Origin: CAZEHS01 sp964649745 | GTDB lineage: Bacteria; Bacillota; Clostridia; Peptostreptococcales; Acidaminobacteraceae | Assembly (NCBI GenBank): GCA_964649745.1 | Contig: CAZYQI010000059.1 | Span: forward strand, 1-12,040 | Direction: 5' to 3' | Length of the DNA stretch: 12,040 bases | In this document: piece by piece, positions 1 through 7,942 of the stretch | How the letters are laid out: each line of letters starts with the position of its first letter | Numbering within the stretch: the stretch's first letter is position 1 | Position numbers and translations under genes: made by a program | The notes under the pieces: generated by a model | What the model saw: the letters and a program-made list of their open reading frames with translations, nothing else | The model's database searches: none | Told to the model about the DNA's origin: nothing

Positions 1-53
1 AGTAGGCCCTTATAGGGCTAAGCAAACCACCCGTTAGACGGGTGGTCCTGATT
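1..53 (+). mobile_element. Right-end fragment of an IS200-like element
   Basis: Positions 1-53 align without gaps to 10181-10233, the right end of the complete IS200-type element in this window. Both carry a GGCCCT-TAT-AGGGC hairpin, then CAAAC, then a 9-bp hairpin with a 3-base loop, then TGATT. Here the second hairpin is ACCACCCGT (26-34), TAG, ACGGGTGGT (38-46), with perfect pairing. The arm sequences differ from the other copy but pairing is kept. The rest of this element lies outside the window, so I cannot say whether it is intact. The exact tip is not determined; similarity stops after position 53. Confidence 0.75.
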
Positions 54-115
54 CAGTCGCCTGTTACGTGCGTCTGCTCGAGCCTCTTTTTATTGACAAA
101 GGACGAGGTGTACGC

Positions 116-685
116 ATGCAGTTTTTAAAAGACAGGATTTGTGAGCTTGGAGAAGTCAGAGGAACCGAAATACTTAAGGTGGACCGATTCCTGAATCATC
201 AGTTGGACATTGAGCTGTTGAATGCGATTGGAGAAGAGTTCCATAGGCGCTTCAGGGACAGGACGGTCACAAAGATCCTGACCATTGAGGCCTCAGGCAT
301 CGCCATCGCCGCCATCGCGGCCCAGTATTTCAAAGTGCCGGTTGTGTTTGCTAAAAAAGTTCCTTCGCAAAACCTTGATGCGGACACCTATGAAACCGAT
401 GTATTTTCATACACAAAAAAGACCACCTATAAGGTACGGGTGGCCAAAAAATTCCTTCATCCGAAGGACAGGGTCCTGATCCTGGATGATTTCTTAGCTC
501 AGGGACAGGCGGCTGTGGGGCTTATGAGCCTGGTTAAACAGGCTGGCGCAGAGTTGGCCGGAGTGGGAATTGTCATCGAAAAAGGTTTTCAGGAGGGTGG
601 ACAATCCTTAAGGGCAGAAGGGGTTCGTTTGGAGTCTCTGGCCATCATTGAATCCATGGATGCAGGAATAATCAAATTCCGATAG
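116..685 (+). CDS. xpt: Xanthine phosphoribosyltransferase
   Basis: Xpt transfers a phosphoribosyl group from PRPP to xanthine, giving XMP for guanine nucleotide salvage in the cytoplasm. The 189-residue product is close to the usual length of about 190-194. It has the family opening (KVDRFLNHQLD near residue 22), the TIEASGI segment, and the PRPP-binding motif VLILDDFLAQGQA at residues 120-132 with the two Asp at 124-125. It closely resembles B. subtilis Xpt as I remember it, including the VKQAGA and GIVIEK segments. I chose ATG 116 over an in-frame GTG at 68 because GACGAGGTG sits at good spacing and family members start with this Met-x-x-L-K pattern. No purine riboswitch is visible upstream; an IS end lies only about 62 bases away. 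The downstream neighbour is a purine-type importer, which fits a salvage role. Confidence 0.93.
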   Translation: MQFLKDRICELGEVRGTEILKVDRFLNHQLDIELLNAIGEEFHRRFRDRTVTKILTIEASGIAIAAIAAQYFKVPVVFAKKVPSQNLDADTYETDVFSYTKKTTYKVRVAKKFLHPKDRVLILDDFLAQGQAAVGLMSLVKQAGAELAGVGIVIEKGFQEGGQSLRAEGVRLESLAIIESMDAGIIKFR

Positions 686-736
686 CAGAGGTAAGAAGAA
701 ACAGCAGTGAATGTTGCAGTCTTATGACCGACCATT

Positions 737-760
737 ATGCCTTTGGGCATTTGGTATAAA
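737..760 (+). promoter_or_regulatory. Possible promoter and small hairpin before the BMP gene
   Basis: The 96-base gap between xpt and the next gene contains TATAAA at 755-760, a plausible -10 box, but no convincing -35 at the right distance. Just upstream is a short perfect inverted repeat, ATGCC (737-741) TTTG GGCAT (746-750). No terminator is visible after xpt, so the importer genes may also be read through from xpt. This is a weak call. Confidence 0.25.
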
Positions 761-781
761 TCTGAGTTAAGGGGGATTCAC

Positions 782-1906
782 ATGAAGAAAAGAGGACTGA
801 TTTGGCTCGTGATAGCTACCATGGTGGTCGGTTTGTTTACCGGCTGCGCACCAAAGCAGGAAGCTCCGGCAGCGCCGGCAGCACCAGCAGCACCCGAAGC
901 ATCCGCAGCAGACATGAAAGTTGGTTTCATCTATGTCGGCCCAATCGGTGACGGCGGTTACACCTACGCTCACGATCAAGGCAGACTTTTCCTGGAAAAG
1001 GAGCTTGGTGTAAAAACCATCATCCAGGAATCCGTTCCGGAAGGTCCGGAAGTTGAGAAAGTCATCTCCAGCATGGTAGACCAGGGCGCTAAAGTGATCT
1101 TTGCCACCAGCTTCGGTTACATGGACTATGTTGAGAAAATGTCCAAACAGTTTCCTGATGTGAAATTCCTTCACTGCTCCGGTTACAAGAGCACAGACAA
1201 CATGAACAACTACTTTGGCCGTATGGAAGAGCCGCGGTACCTGTCAGGTGTTGTTGCCGGAATGAAAACAAAATCAAACAAAATCGGCTATGTAGGGGCA
1301 TTTGAAATCCCTGAGGTTGTTCGGGGCATCAACGCCTTCACATTGGGCGCTCAGTCCGTTAACCCCAATGCAACCGTAGAAGTTGTATGGACACACACAT
1401 GGTATGATCCTGCAAAAGAAAAGGAAGCTGCCATTGCACTTCTGGATAAGGGCATCGACGTAATCGCGCAGCATCAGGATACTGCCGGTCCCCAACAGGC
1501 AGCTGAAGAGCGCGGCGCATTCTCCATCGGCTACAACACGGATATGTCGGCAAAAGCGCCTAAGGCTTACATGACTGCACCCGTTTGGAACTGGGGCCCA
1601 TACTATGTAGACCAGGTTAAGAAGGTTATGGATGGCACATGGAAGCCTGAGAACTACTGGGGCAATATGAAAGACGGCGTTGTAGAACTGGCTCCTCTCA
1701 CGGCCAATGCACCGGAAGGGGCACAGGCTAAAGTGGATGAATTAACGGCTAAGATCAAAGATGGCAGCTTCAATGTATTCCAGGGCCCCATCATGGATCA
1801 GGAAGGCAAAGAAAGAATTGCTGCCAGTGCCGCTGTTTCCGATGAAGAGCAGCTTAACATGAACTGGTTTGTTAAAGGCGTTATTGGAAAAATCGAAAGC
1901 AAATAA
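782..1906 (+). CDS. BMP-family substrate-binding lipoprotein of a purine-type ABC importer
   Basis: This is the extracellular, membrane-anchored binding protein of an ABC importer of the Bmp/Med/PnrA family, whose known members bind purine nucleosides or related ligands. The 374-residue product starts with a lipoprotein signal (MKKRGLIWLVIA, then LFTGC with the lipidated Cys at 22) and an Ala/Pro-rich linker to about residue 42. The BMP domain follows with VGFIYVGPIGDGGYTYAHDQG, GAKVIFATSFGYMD, SGVVAGMKTKSNKIGYVGA and IDVIAQHQDTAG-like segments in family order. ATG 782 is preferred to an in-frame ATG at 737 because GGGGGA lies just upstream and the signal peptide begins there. The ATPase and permease genes follow directly. 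The ligand is inferred: the xpt neighbour favours a purine base such as xanthine, but nucleosides are possible. Confidence 0.9.
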   Translation: MKKRGLIWLVIATMVVGLFTGCAPKQEAPAAPAAPAAPEASAADMKVGFIYVGPIGDGGYTYAHDQGRLFLEKELGVKTIIQESVPEGPEVEKVISSMVDQGAKVIFATSFGYMDYVEKMSKQFPDVKFLHCSGYKSTDNMNNYFGRMEEPRYLSGVVAGMKTKSNKIGYVGAFEIPEVVRGINAFTLGAQSVNPNATVEVVWTHTWYDPAKEKEAAIALLDKGIDVIAQHQDTAGPQQAAEERGAFSIGYNTDMSAKAPKAYMTAPVWNWGPYYVDQVKKVMDGTWKPENYWGNMKDGVVELAPLTANAPEGAQAKVDELTAKIKDGSFNVFQGPIMDQEGKERIAASAAVSDEEQLNMNWFVKGVIGKIESK

Positions 1907-1918
1907 AGGGTGAAGCTT

Positions 1919-3439
1919 ATGGATCATACTGTAGCGGTTCGGATGGAAGGCATCACAAAACATTTTGGTCGTGTGTTTGCCAATCAAAACGTGCAGTTGG
2001 AGATCCTTAAGGGAGAAATACACTCGATCCTTGGTGAGAACGGAGCCGGAAAAAGTTCTTTGATGAACATTCTGTCGGGCATTTACCTGCCCGACAGCGG
2101 CTCCGTTTTTATTAAAGGAAAACAGGTGAATTTCCATTCTCCCAAGGATGCCATCGCACACGGAATAGGTATGGTGCATCAGCACTTCAAGCTGGTGAAC
2201 GCACTTACTGTAGCAGAGAACATTATAGCCGGACAAAAGGGTGACGCCATCCTCAGTCAAAAGTCTATTTCGGGGCGCATCCGTGAATTATCGGAGCAGT
2301 ATGGTCTGGAGGTTGATCCGAATCGAAAGGTTCATGAACTTTCAGTAGCAGAAAAGCAACGGGTGGAAATCCTTAAGGTGCTGTTTCGGGGTGCAGAGGT
2401 ATTGATTCTCGACGAGCCCACGGCAGTCCTGACACCTCAGGAAGCAGATAAACTTTTTGGAATTATGCGCTGTATGAGTGAGGCGGGGTGTTCCATCATC
2501 CTGATTACCCACAAGCTTCATGAGGTGCTGGAAGTAAGTCATCGGGTTACCATCATGCGCAAGGGGCATTATATCACCACGGTGGATAATAAGAACCTGT
2601 CCCCCAGAGAGCTGACAGACCTGATGGTAGGAAAGGCCTGTGAGCTTTCCATCAAACGGGTTCCCGGAACCTGCATGAAAAAGCTTCTTGAGGTTAATGA
2701 TCTGACGGTTATCTCTGCTGAGAAGACAAAAATGCTGGACGGTATCAGCTTCCATCTGTGTGGCGGAGAAATTCTCGGCGTGGCAGGGGTGGCAGGTAGC
2801 GGACAAAAGGAGCTTTGCGAAGCCATTGCCGGTTTGCAGAGAGTCACCTCGGGAAATATCGCATTTCAGAATGAATCCATCACAGGGATGGACCCGGGAG
2901 ATATCATCGATCGGGGCATCAGCCTTAGCTTTGTCCCGGAGGACCGTTTGGGCATGGGTCTGGTATCTACGATGGATATTACCAATAATTTGCTTTTGAA
3001 GGAGTATCGGAAACAAAAAAAATTCTTTATTACCCGGAATAATTCCCGTAAATTGGCGGAAGAGCTGATTGAAAAGCTTAATATTGAAACCCCTGGAGCA
3101 AATCATCCTGTGAGGCTGCTGTCGGGGGGCAATATTCAAAAGGTGCTTTTGGGCCGAGAAATAGAAGCCAGTCCACAGCTGATTATGACGGCATATCCTA
3201 CCCGGGGGCTGGATGTTGCTTCATCCCACCTGGTTTATGATCTGCTGAACGAACAAAAGCAGAAGGGCGTTGCAGTCCTTTATGTAGGTGAAGATTTGGA
3301 TGTGCTGCTGGAGCTGTGTGACCGTATTTTGGTTCTCTGTGCCGGCAAGATTACCGGAATCGTGGATGCGGATAAAACCTGTAGGGAGGATCTTGGCTTC
3401 CTGATGGCAGGACTACACATGGAGGTGAAATGCTCATGA
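1919..3439 (+). CDS. ABC importer ATPase with two nucleotide-binding domains (NupO/YufO-like)
   Basis: This cytoplasmic ATPase drives the adjacent importer. The 506-residue length and tandem domain layout match the sugar/nucleoside ATPases related to RbsA and B. subtilis YufO (NupO). Domain 1 is complete: Walker A GENGAGKS at 39-46, Q-loop VHQHF, signature LSVAEKQ at 141-147, Walker B VLILDEP at 161-167, and switch His in THKLHE near 198. Domain 2 is degenerate, as usual for the family: GVAGSGQK near 290-297 replaces Walker A, the signature LSGGN is kept near 401, Walker B is LIMTAYPTRGLD without the catalytic Glu, and a Gly sits where the switch His would be. ATG 1919 follows AAAGGGTGA at good spacing; a GTG at 1910 is the alternative. 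It is 12 bases after the binding-protein stop and overlaps the next gene by 4 bases. Confidence 0.92.
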   Translation: MDHTVAVRMEGITKHFGRVFANQNVQLEILKGEIHSILGENGAGKSSLMNILSGIYLPDSGSVFIKGKQVNFHSPKDAIAHGIGMVHQHFKLVNALTVAENIIAGQKGDAILSQKSISGRIRELSEQYGLEVDPNRKVHELSVAEKQRVEILKVLFRGAEVLILDEPTAVLTPQEADKLFGIMRCMSEAGCSIILITHKLHEVLEVSHRVTIMRKGHYITTVDNKNLSPRELTDLMVGKACELSIKRVPGTCMKKLLEVNDLTVISAEKTKMLDGISFHLCGGEILGVAGVAGSGQKELCEAIAGLQRVTSGNIAFQNESITGMDPGDIIDRGISLSFVPEDRLGMGLVSTMDITNNLLLKEYRKQKKFFITRNNSRKLAEELIEKLNIETPGANHPVRLLSGGNIQKVLLGREIEASPQLIMTAYPTRGLDVASSHLVYDLLNEQKQKGVAVLYVGEDLDVLLELCDRILVLCAGKITGIVDADKTCREDLGFLMAGLHMEVKCS

Positions 3440-4521
3440 TCCGAATCGGAAAAAGAGCGGATATGCCCATGTGGAAGGCAACAACCGTCCGCTTGGCCTC
3501 AATCGTTGCAGCCCTGGGAACTTTGGCGTTTTTCGTGGCGTTTATGGGCCATGAGCCAATGAAGGTTTATGCCTCCATGTTGGATGGCAGTTTTGGATCT
3601 CCCTATCGGATTCAGGAAACCATCAAGGTGGCGATTCCGTTAACCATTACAGCCTTGGGCATGCTTCTGGCTTTCAAGATGCAGTTTTGGAATATCGGCG
3701 GTGACGGTCAGATGATCCTGGGTGCTATTCTGGGAAGCTTTATTGCCTTAAAATTCACGAGCCTTCCAATGCCTGTCATGCTTGGCCTGATGACCCTTGC
3801 GGGTATTATAGGGGGCGGAATCTGGGCATTAATTCCGTCGATCTTCAAAACGAAGTTTGGTACCAATGAAACGCTTTTCACACTTATGATGAACTATGTA
3901 GCGTTGAAAATAGTCATTTTCCTTCAGTATGGACCATGGAAGGACCCCAATGCACTGGGCTTTCCCAAGATTCCGAACTTTGTAGATGCAGCGTTATATC
4001 CCAAGCTGTTTGGCGTACATATCGGTTGGATTATCGCACTGCTGTTGGTTATAGGGGTAAGTCTGATCTTGAACCGATCTTCTTTGGGCTATGAAATTGC
4101 AGTTATCGGCAACAGTGAAAAAACCGCCAAATACGCGGGTATGAACGTTGCCAGAGTAACACTGCTCACCCTGTTCACCAGTGGTGCGCTGTGCGGACTG
4201 GCAGGGGTGCTTCAGGCTTCGGCTGTGGCGGGTACTCTTAGCTATGAAGTTTCAGGAGGCTACGGGTATACGGCCATCATCATCGCCTGGCTTTCCGGGA
4301 TGAATCCCATTGCCGTTCCCTTCACAGCCACACTATTTGCAGTGCTGACCCAAGGAGCCAACTTTATTCAGACCTCCTTCGGCATACCGGCCGCTGCTGC
4401 CAAAATACTACAGGCCATGATCCTTATATTTGCCCTGGGCAGCGAATTTTTTATACAGTATGAAGTGTATTTCAAGTGGCCCTGGTCCAAAAAACAGGCT
4501 GCTGCAGAGGAGGCCCACTGA
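3436..4521 (+). CDS. ABC importer permease 1 (NupP/YufP-like, BPD_transp_2 family)
   Basis: This is an integral membrane permease of a branched-chain/ribose/nucleoside-type ABC importer. The 361-residue product is hydrophobic through most of its length, with about nine or ten likely membrane segments. A cytoplasmic loop, GNSEKTAKYAGMNV, is typical of the family, where it contacts the ATPase. The C-terminal core reads SGGYGYTAIIIAWLSGMNP and is also characteristic. ATG 3436 gives a classical ATGA overlap with the ATPase stop, with GGAGGTG eight bases upstream; ATG 3430 is only two bases from the Shine-Dalgarno and less likely. It would form a heterodimer with the next gene's product. The stop and the next start share one base (TGATG), implying translational coupling. 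Confidence 0.92.
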   Translation: MIRIGKRADMPMWKATTVRLASIVAALGTLAFFVAFMGHEPMKVYASMLDGSFGSPYRIQETIKVAIPLTITALGMLLAFKMQFWNIGGDGQMILGAILGSFIALKFTSLPMPVMLGLMTLAGIIGGGIWALIPSIFKTKFGTNETLFTLMMNYVALKIVIFLQYGPWKDPNALGFPKIPNFVDAALYPKLFGVHIGWIIALLLVIGVSLILNRSSLGYEIAVIGNSEKTAKYAGMNVARVTLLTLFTSGALCGLAGVLQASAVAGTLSYEVSGGYGYTAIIIAWLSGMNPIAVPFTATLFAVLTQGANFIQTSFGIPAAAAKILQAMILIFALGSEFFIQYEVYFKWPWSKKQAAAEEAH

Positions 4522-5456
4522 TGGCATTTGTCATATTTCTGGCAGCGGCTATTCAAGCCGGCACGCCGCTTCTGTTTGCAACACTGGGTGAGTTGCTGAC
4601 CGAAAAATCCGGCAATCTTAACCTTGGTGTTGAAGGCCTTATGCTGATTGGCGCTGTGATGGGGTTTTTAATAGGACACCATACACAATCACCAATGCTC
4701 GCCATGATGGCGGCAGCGGCAGGGGGGGCCTTCGGTTCTCTTATCTTCGCAATTCTTACCGTCAGTATGCGGGCAAACCAGGTTGTGGCGGGCCTTTCCA
4801 TCACCATTCTGGGCTCCGGCATATCCGGCTTCATCGGTCAAACCCTTGTTGGAGAAGTACTTCCGGATACCTTTACCCGATTTTTTAATCCCATTAAAAT
4901 TCCGCTGTTAGGCGATATTCCGGTTGTAGGTAGGCTCTTTTTCACCCAGAACGTCTATGTATATCTGGGATTGATCGTCGCTATTCTGATGACGTTTTAC
5001 CTGTTCAAGACCAAGAAAGGATTGAATCTCCGTGTTGTAGGTGAAAATCCCTATGCAGCGGATGCCAGCGGTATCAGCGTTGAACTGTATAAGTATATCC
5101 ATATCCTTGCCGGCGGAGCCCTGTGCGGCCTTGGCGGTGCGTATCTCTCGCTGGTGTATGTGCCGGCATGGCAGGAAAATGTAACGGCCGGACGGGGATG
5201 GATAGCAGTGGCGTTGGTAATCTTCTGTTCATGGAATCCCATTAAGGCGATATTCGGATCCTATCTTTTCGGCGGTCTGGATATTGTGGGCTTCAGGATT
5301 CAGCAAATGGGGATCCCCATTTCCCAATATCTGATTGATATGCTGCCATACCTGGTAACCATCATGGTACTGATATACGATTCTACGCGGAAAACGGGTG
5401 CGGCCAAAGCACCGGAGGCATTAAGCGAACCCTACTTTAGGGAAGAGCGCCATTGA
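4521..5456 (+). CDS. ABC importer permease 2 (NupQ/YufQ-like, BPD_transp_2 family)
   Basis: This is the second membrane permease of the same importer. The 311-residue product, shorter than permease 1 as usual for this pair, opens with the family signature TPLLFATLGELLTEKSGNLN and continues with GVEGLMLIGA. It has the coupling loop RVVGENPYAADASGISV and the late GRGWIAVALVIF segment, followed by WNPIKA. ATG 4521 is supported by GAGGAGG upstream and by the one-base overlap with the preceding stop; an in-frame ATG at 4476 would lie inside the preceding gene. It is the last gene of the block, followed after 15 bases by a strong terminator. Confidence 0.93.
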   Translation: MAFVIFLAAAIQAGTPLLFATLGELLTEKSGNLNLGVEGLMLIGAVMGFLIGHHTQSPMLAMMAAAAGGAFGSLIFAILTVSMRANQVVAGLSITILGSGISGFIGQTLVGEVLPDTFTRFFNPIKIPLLGDIPVVGRLFFTQNVYVYLGLIVAILMTFYLFKTKKGLNLRVVGENPYAADASGISVELYKYIHILAGGALCGLGGAYLSLVYVPAWQENVTAGRGWIAVALVIFCSWNPIKAIFGSYLFGGLDIVGFRIQQMGIPISQYLIDMLPYLVTIMVLIYDSTRKTGAAKAPEALSEPYFREERH

Positions 5457-5471
5457 CGTATGAAAAGCTGT

Positions 5472-5507
5472 AAGCCGTTCACAAAATCTGTGAGCGGCTT
5501 TATTCTT
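5472..5507 (+). terminator. Intrinsic terminator of the importer operon
   Basis: A 12-bp stem, AAGCCGTTCACA (5472-5483) with TGTGAGCGGCTT (5489-5500), has one G-T wobble and a 5-base loop AAATC. It is followed by TATTCTT. It lies 15 bases after the second permease and separates the importer from the two-component operon. Confidence 0.88.
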
Positions 5508-5527
5508 GCAAAGAAGCCAAAAGGGAA

Positions 5528-5556
5528 TGAACTTCTCGTCTTGAATCGGTTATAAT
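5528..5556 (+). promoter_or_regulatory. Probable promoter of the two-component operon
   Basis: TATAAT at 5551-5556 is a perfect -10 box placed 59 bases before the kinase start. No good -35 lies at 16-18 bases; the nearest sequence is ATGAAC/TGAACT at 5527-5533. This could mean weak or activator-dependent expression. Start of transcription would fall near 5563. Confidence 0.55.
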
Positions 5557-5566
5557 ACTAAGTGCA

Positions 5567-5590
5567 TGGATCAAGCAGCAAAATGATCCA
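5567..5590 (+). repeat. Inverted repeat in the leader of the kinase gene
   Basis: TGGATCA (5567-5573) and TGATCCA (5584-5590) are perfect inverted copies with a 10-base spacer. They start a few bases after the expected transcription start and end 24 bases before the kinase start codon. It could be a regulator site or an RNA hairpin. No regulator is identified. Confidence 0.45.
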
Positions 5591-5614
5591 AAGACGTTGA
5601 AATCATGAAGAGAA

Positions 5615-6925
5615 ATGGAGCCTGGTGCGTTCATGTGGGAAAATATCGTTGTCAGAACCCGGCTGTTTAGGCTAATGTTCGTATATGCCCTGGTGGATGC
5701 CATGGCATCACAAATGTACATTGATATCTTTACCAGCGGCTTCCGGATTTCGTTGTCTGTGGTTTCCTTGCCGGTTTTCCTCTATTTTTACCGTGAAGTG
5801 AACTCCATCAAACTCTCTGTCATGATCGCAAGCATCGGCCTTCTCAGCCGAACATTGTTTTCCACCATGGGAGTGGGGGATTTCTCGGCTGCCATGGTGC
5901 TGGAATATCCTACGATGGTGTTCGATGTTTCCTATGGAATTCTCTTTTACTTTCTTTATCAGCAGAAAAAGAGCAAGACGGATGGATACTGGTTCGCCAT
6001 CATCCTGTTCAACGATTTTTTCTGTAACCTTCTGGAGCTCGTTTACCGGTATGGGGATGTGACTCATGAGGTGATTCAGGCATCGGTGACGTTGCTGGTG
6101 ATCGCATCCATAAGGGCAACCATGGCCTTTGTCGTTGTTGTGGCAATTAAGTATTACCACCTGCTGTTGGTGAAGGAAGAACACAATGAACGGTACAAGA
6201 ACCTGTTGCTTCTGACATCGGACCTTAAGGGTGAAACGTACTTTATGAAACGGAATATGGATTACATTGAAGATGTGATGAACAGTGCCTATATCCTCTA
6301 TGAACAGATGTCAAACCTGAGCCTTCCAAAGGATATGAAGAATCTTCCCCTGACGATTGCCAAGGATGTCCATGAAATCAAAAAAGACTATTTCAGAGTG
6401 ATTAGGGGACTTGAACGAATTATGAGCGAAGAAACGGATTATCTGCATATGTCGTTGAAGGATCTTTTGGATATTTTGGAAACCACAACACGAAAATCAT
6501 TAACGGAGGATATGAAAAATCTTGATCTTCGAATTTCCTTATCGTGTAACATGAAGGTGCAGGAACACTACTTACTGATGTCCATCCTTCGGAATCTTTT
6601 GGTGAATGCCCAGGAATCTCTTAAACCAGGATTAAATGGATTGATTGAAATCAAAGCCGGTATCGTGGGGGATTCGGTGGTGTTTATGGTACGGGATAAT
6701 GGAATGGGGATTAAGGACAAGCATCTGAAGCATATATTCGATCCGGGTTTTTCAACCAAATTCAGTGTGACAACCGGGAACATCAGCCGCGGCCTGGGGC
6801 TTACCTTGGTGAGAGATATTGTAGAAGAACGTTTTAACGGAGTCATTGAGGTGGCGTCCATTTCTGGAGCCGGCACCACCTTTACAATAAAAATTCCAAT
6901 TGGAAGTCTGGAGGCCACAGAATGA
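5615..6925 (+). CDS. glnK: Membrane sensor histidine kinase, GlnK/YcbA-like
   Basis: This sensor kinase should autophosphorylate and pass the phosphate to the regulator encoded directly downstream. The 436-residue protein has about six hydrophobic segments between residues 15 and 182. A coiled linker follows, then an H-box-like DVHEIKKD with candidate phospho-His 253. The ATPase domain has N-box ILRNLLVNAQES (325-336), G1 DNGMGI (361-366), an IFDPGFSTK F-box (374-382) and G2 RGLGL (392-396). No separate extracellular sensor domain is evident, so sensing is probably within or near the membrane. The start is ambiguous: ATG 5615 or ATG 5633, neither with an ideal Shine-Dalgarno. The GlnK name rests on the very GlnL-like partner and the ATGA gene overlap; the actual signal is unknown. 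This is not the PII protein GlnK. Confidence 0.82.
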   Translation: MEPGAFMWENIVVRTRLFRLMFVYALVDAMASQMYIDIFTSGFRISLSVVSLPVFLYFYREVNSIKLSVMIASIGLLSRTLFSTMGVGDFSAAMVLEYPTMVFDVSYGILFYFLYQQKKSKTDGYWFAIILFNDFFCNLLELVYRYGDVTHEVIQASVTLLVIASIRATMAFVVVVAIKYYHLLLVKEEHNERYKNLLLLTSDLKGETYFMKRNMDYIEDVMNSAYILYEQMSNLSLPKDMKNLPLTIAKDVHEIKKDYFRVIRGLERIMSEETDYLHMSLKDLLDILETTTRKSLTEDMKNLDLRISLSCNMKVQEHYLLMSILRNLLVNAQESLKPGLNGLIEIKAGIVGDSVVFMVRDNGMGIKDKHLKHIFDPGFSTKFSVTTGNISRGLGLTLVRDIVEERFNGVIEVASISGAGTTFTIKIPIGSLEATE

Positions 6926-7779
6926 AATTCTATATTGTTGACGATGATATCAGTGTGATTCACGCCTTGGAAGAAATCATTGAGGACGAAAACCTGGGAA
7001 AGGTGGTGGGGTCCTCCCAGGACGGGGAGGCCGCCAGCCACGATTTGCTCTTAATGCGTCCGGATATTGTACTGGTGGACCTACTCATGCCTGAAAAGGA
7101 TGGTGCCAGCCTGGTTCAAGAGCTTACAGGAAAGCTGCCGGATACACGGTTTGTGATGATTTCTCAGGTGTCGACCAAAAGCCTTATCGCCAAGGCCTAT
7201 GATTCCGGAATCGACTTTTTCATATCCAAGCCAATCAACCGTATCGAGGTGCATAAGGTTCTTCAAAACATCATAGAAAAGATACAGCTGCAGAGTAAAT
7301 TCAATATGATCGAATCCATTTTTAAAACAACGTCCTCCAATGGGAAAAATGCGGCGGTTTCGGAGATTAAAGAGGATCATGTCGATCGGGAAATCCGAAA
7401 AATAAAGATTATTTTCAGTAAGCTGGGAATCATGGGTGAAAAGGGCGGAGACGATATCATATGCATATGCCAGCATATTCTGCGCAAAGAGGAACAAAAC
7501 AAAGAGGTCAGTGTCCGTGATTACTGCGAATTTCTCAGCGACAACCCTAAAGCCATGGAACAGCGGATACGGAGGGCTATTAACCGGGGGCTGGTCAATA
7601 TCGCTAATCTTGGAATTGAAGACTATATGAATGACGTATTTATTCGCTTTTCATCAACCTTGTATGATTTTGAGAATGTGAAGGCAGAAATGGACTTCAT
7701 ACGGGGAAAGCGACGGGACGGCGGCAAGATAAACGTACGCAAGTTCATTGAGAATCTTCTGCTCCATAAGGATCTTTAA
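6922..7779 (+). CDS. glnL: Response regulator with YcbB-type DNA-binding domain, GlnL-like
   Basis: This is the cytoplasmic transcription regulator partnered with the preceding kinase. The 285-residue protein has an N-terminal receiver domain: acidic cluster DDD at 7-9, phospho-acceptor Asp 53 in LVDLLMP, Ser 81 and the conserved Lys 103 in SKP. The C-terminal half (about 155-285) carries the YcbB-type DNA-binding domain, with AMEQRIRRAINRGL at 211-224 and a GIEDYMNDVFIRFSST segment. From memory both halves closely resemble B. subtilis GlnL (YcbB), notably EDENLG, VMISQV and ISKPINRIE. ATG 6922 overlaps the kinase stop as ATGA, with TGGAGG seven bases upstream. A sequence matching the GlnL site lies upstream of the next gene, suggesting what it regulates. 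Confidence 0.9.
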   Translation: MKFYIVDDDISVIHALEEIIEDENLGKVVGSSQDGEAASHDLLLMRPDIVLVDLLMPEKDGASLVQELTGKLPDTRFVMISQVSTKSLIAKAYDSGIDFFISKPINRIEVHKVLQNIIEKIQLQSKFNMIESIFKTTSSNGKNAAVSEIKEDHVDREIRKIKIIFSKLGIMGEKGGDDIICICQHILRKEEQNKEVSVRDYCEFLSDNPKAMEQRIRRAINRGLVNIANLGIEDYMNDVFIRFSSTLYDFENVKAEMDFIRGKRRDGGKINVRKFIENLLLHKDL

Positions 7780-7874
7780 TAAGTTAGTTATTTATGCGCG
7801 TGAAAATTAATATTTTAACTGACTATTGGAATGTTTTGTAATGCACAAATAAGAATAATGATTCACAAAATCTT

Positions 7875-7910
7875 GCGGACTGCTCTTATCAAGCTGTCCG
7901 CTATCTTTTT
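7875..7910 (+). terminator. Intrinsic terminator of the two-component operon
   Basis: GCGGACTGCT (7875-7884) pairs with AGCTGTCCGC (7892-7901) with one T-T mismatch and a 7-base loop. It is followed by TATCTTTTT. It sits 95 bases after the regulator stop, so the downstream transporter should rely on its own promoter. Confidence 0.82.
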
Positions 7911-7942
7911 GAAAATTCAAAATCAATAAAATTCATTCTGTA

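Noticed and set aside
93..98. TTGACA as a -35 box for xpt
   Set aside because: A matching -10 would fall at about 116-121, on the start codon itself, and the sequence there is not -10-like.
54..115. Purine riboswitch upstream of xpt
   Set aside because: Only 62 bases remain after the IS end and none of the three-helix purine riboswitch core is recognisable.
68..115. Upstream GTG start for xpt adding 16 residues
   Set aside because: The extra residues do not match the family N-terminus, and the internal ATG at 116 has the better Shine-Dalgarno.
2342..3139. 265-codon open frame on the - strand
   Set aside because: It is a shadow of the ABC ATPase gene, whose motifs are all intact on the + strand.
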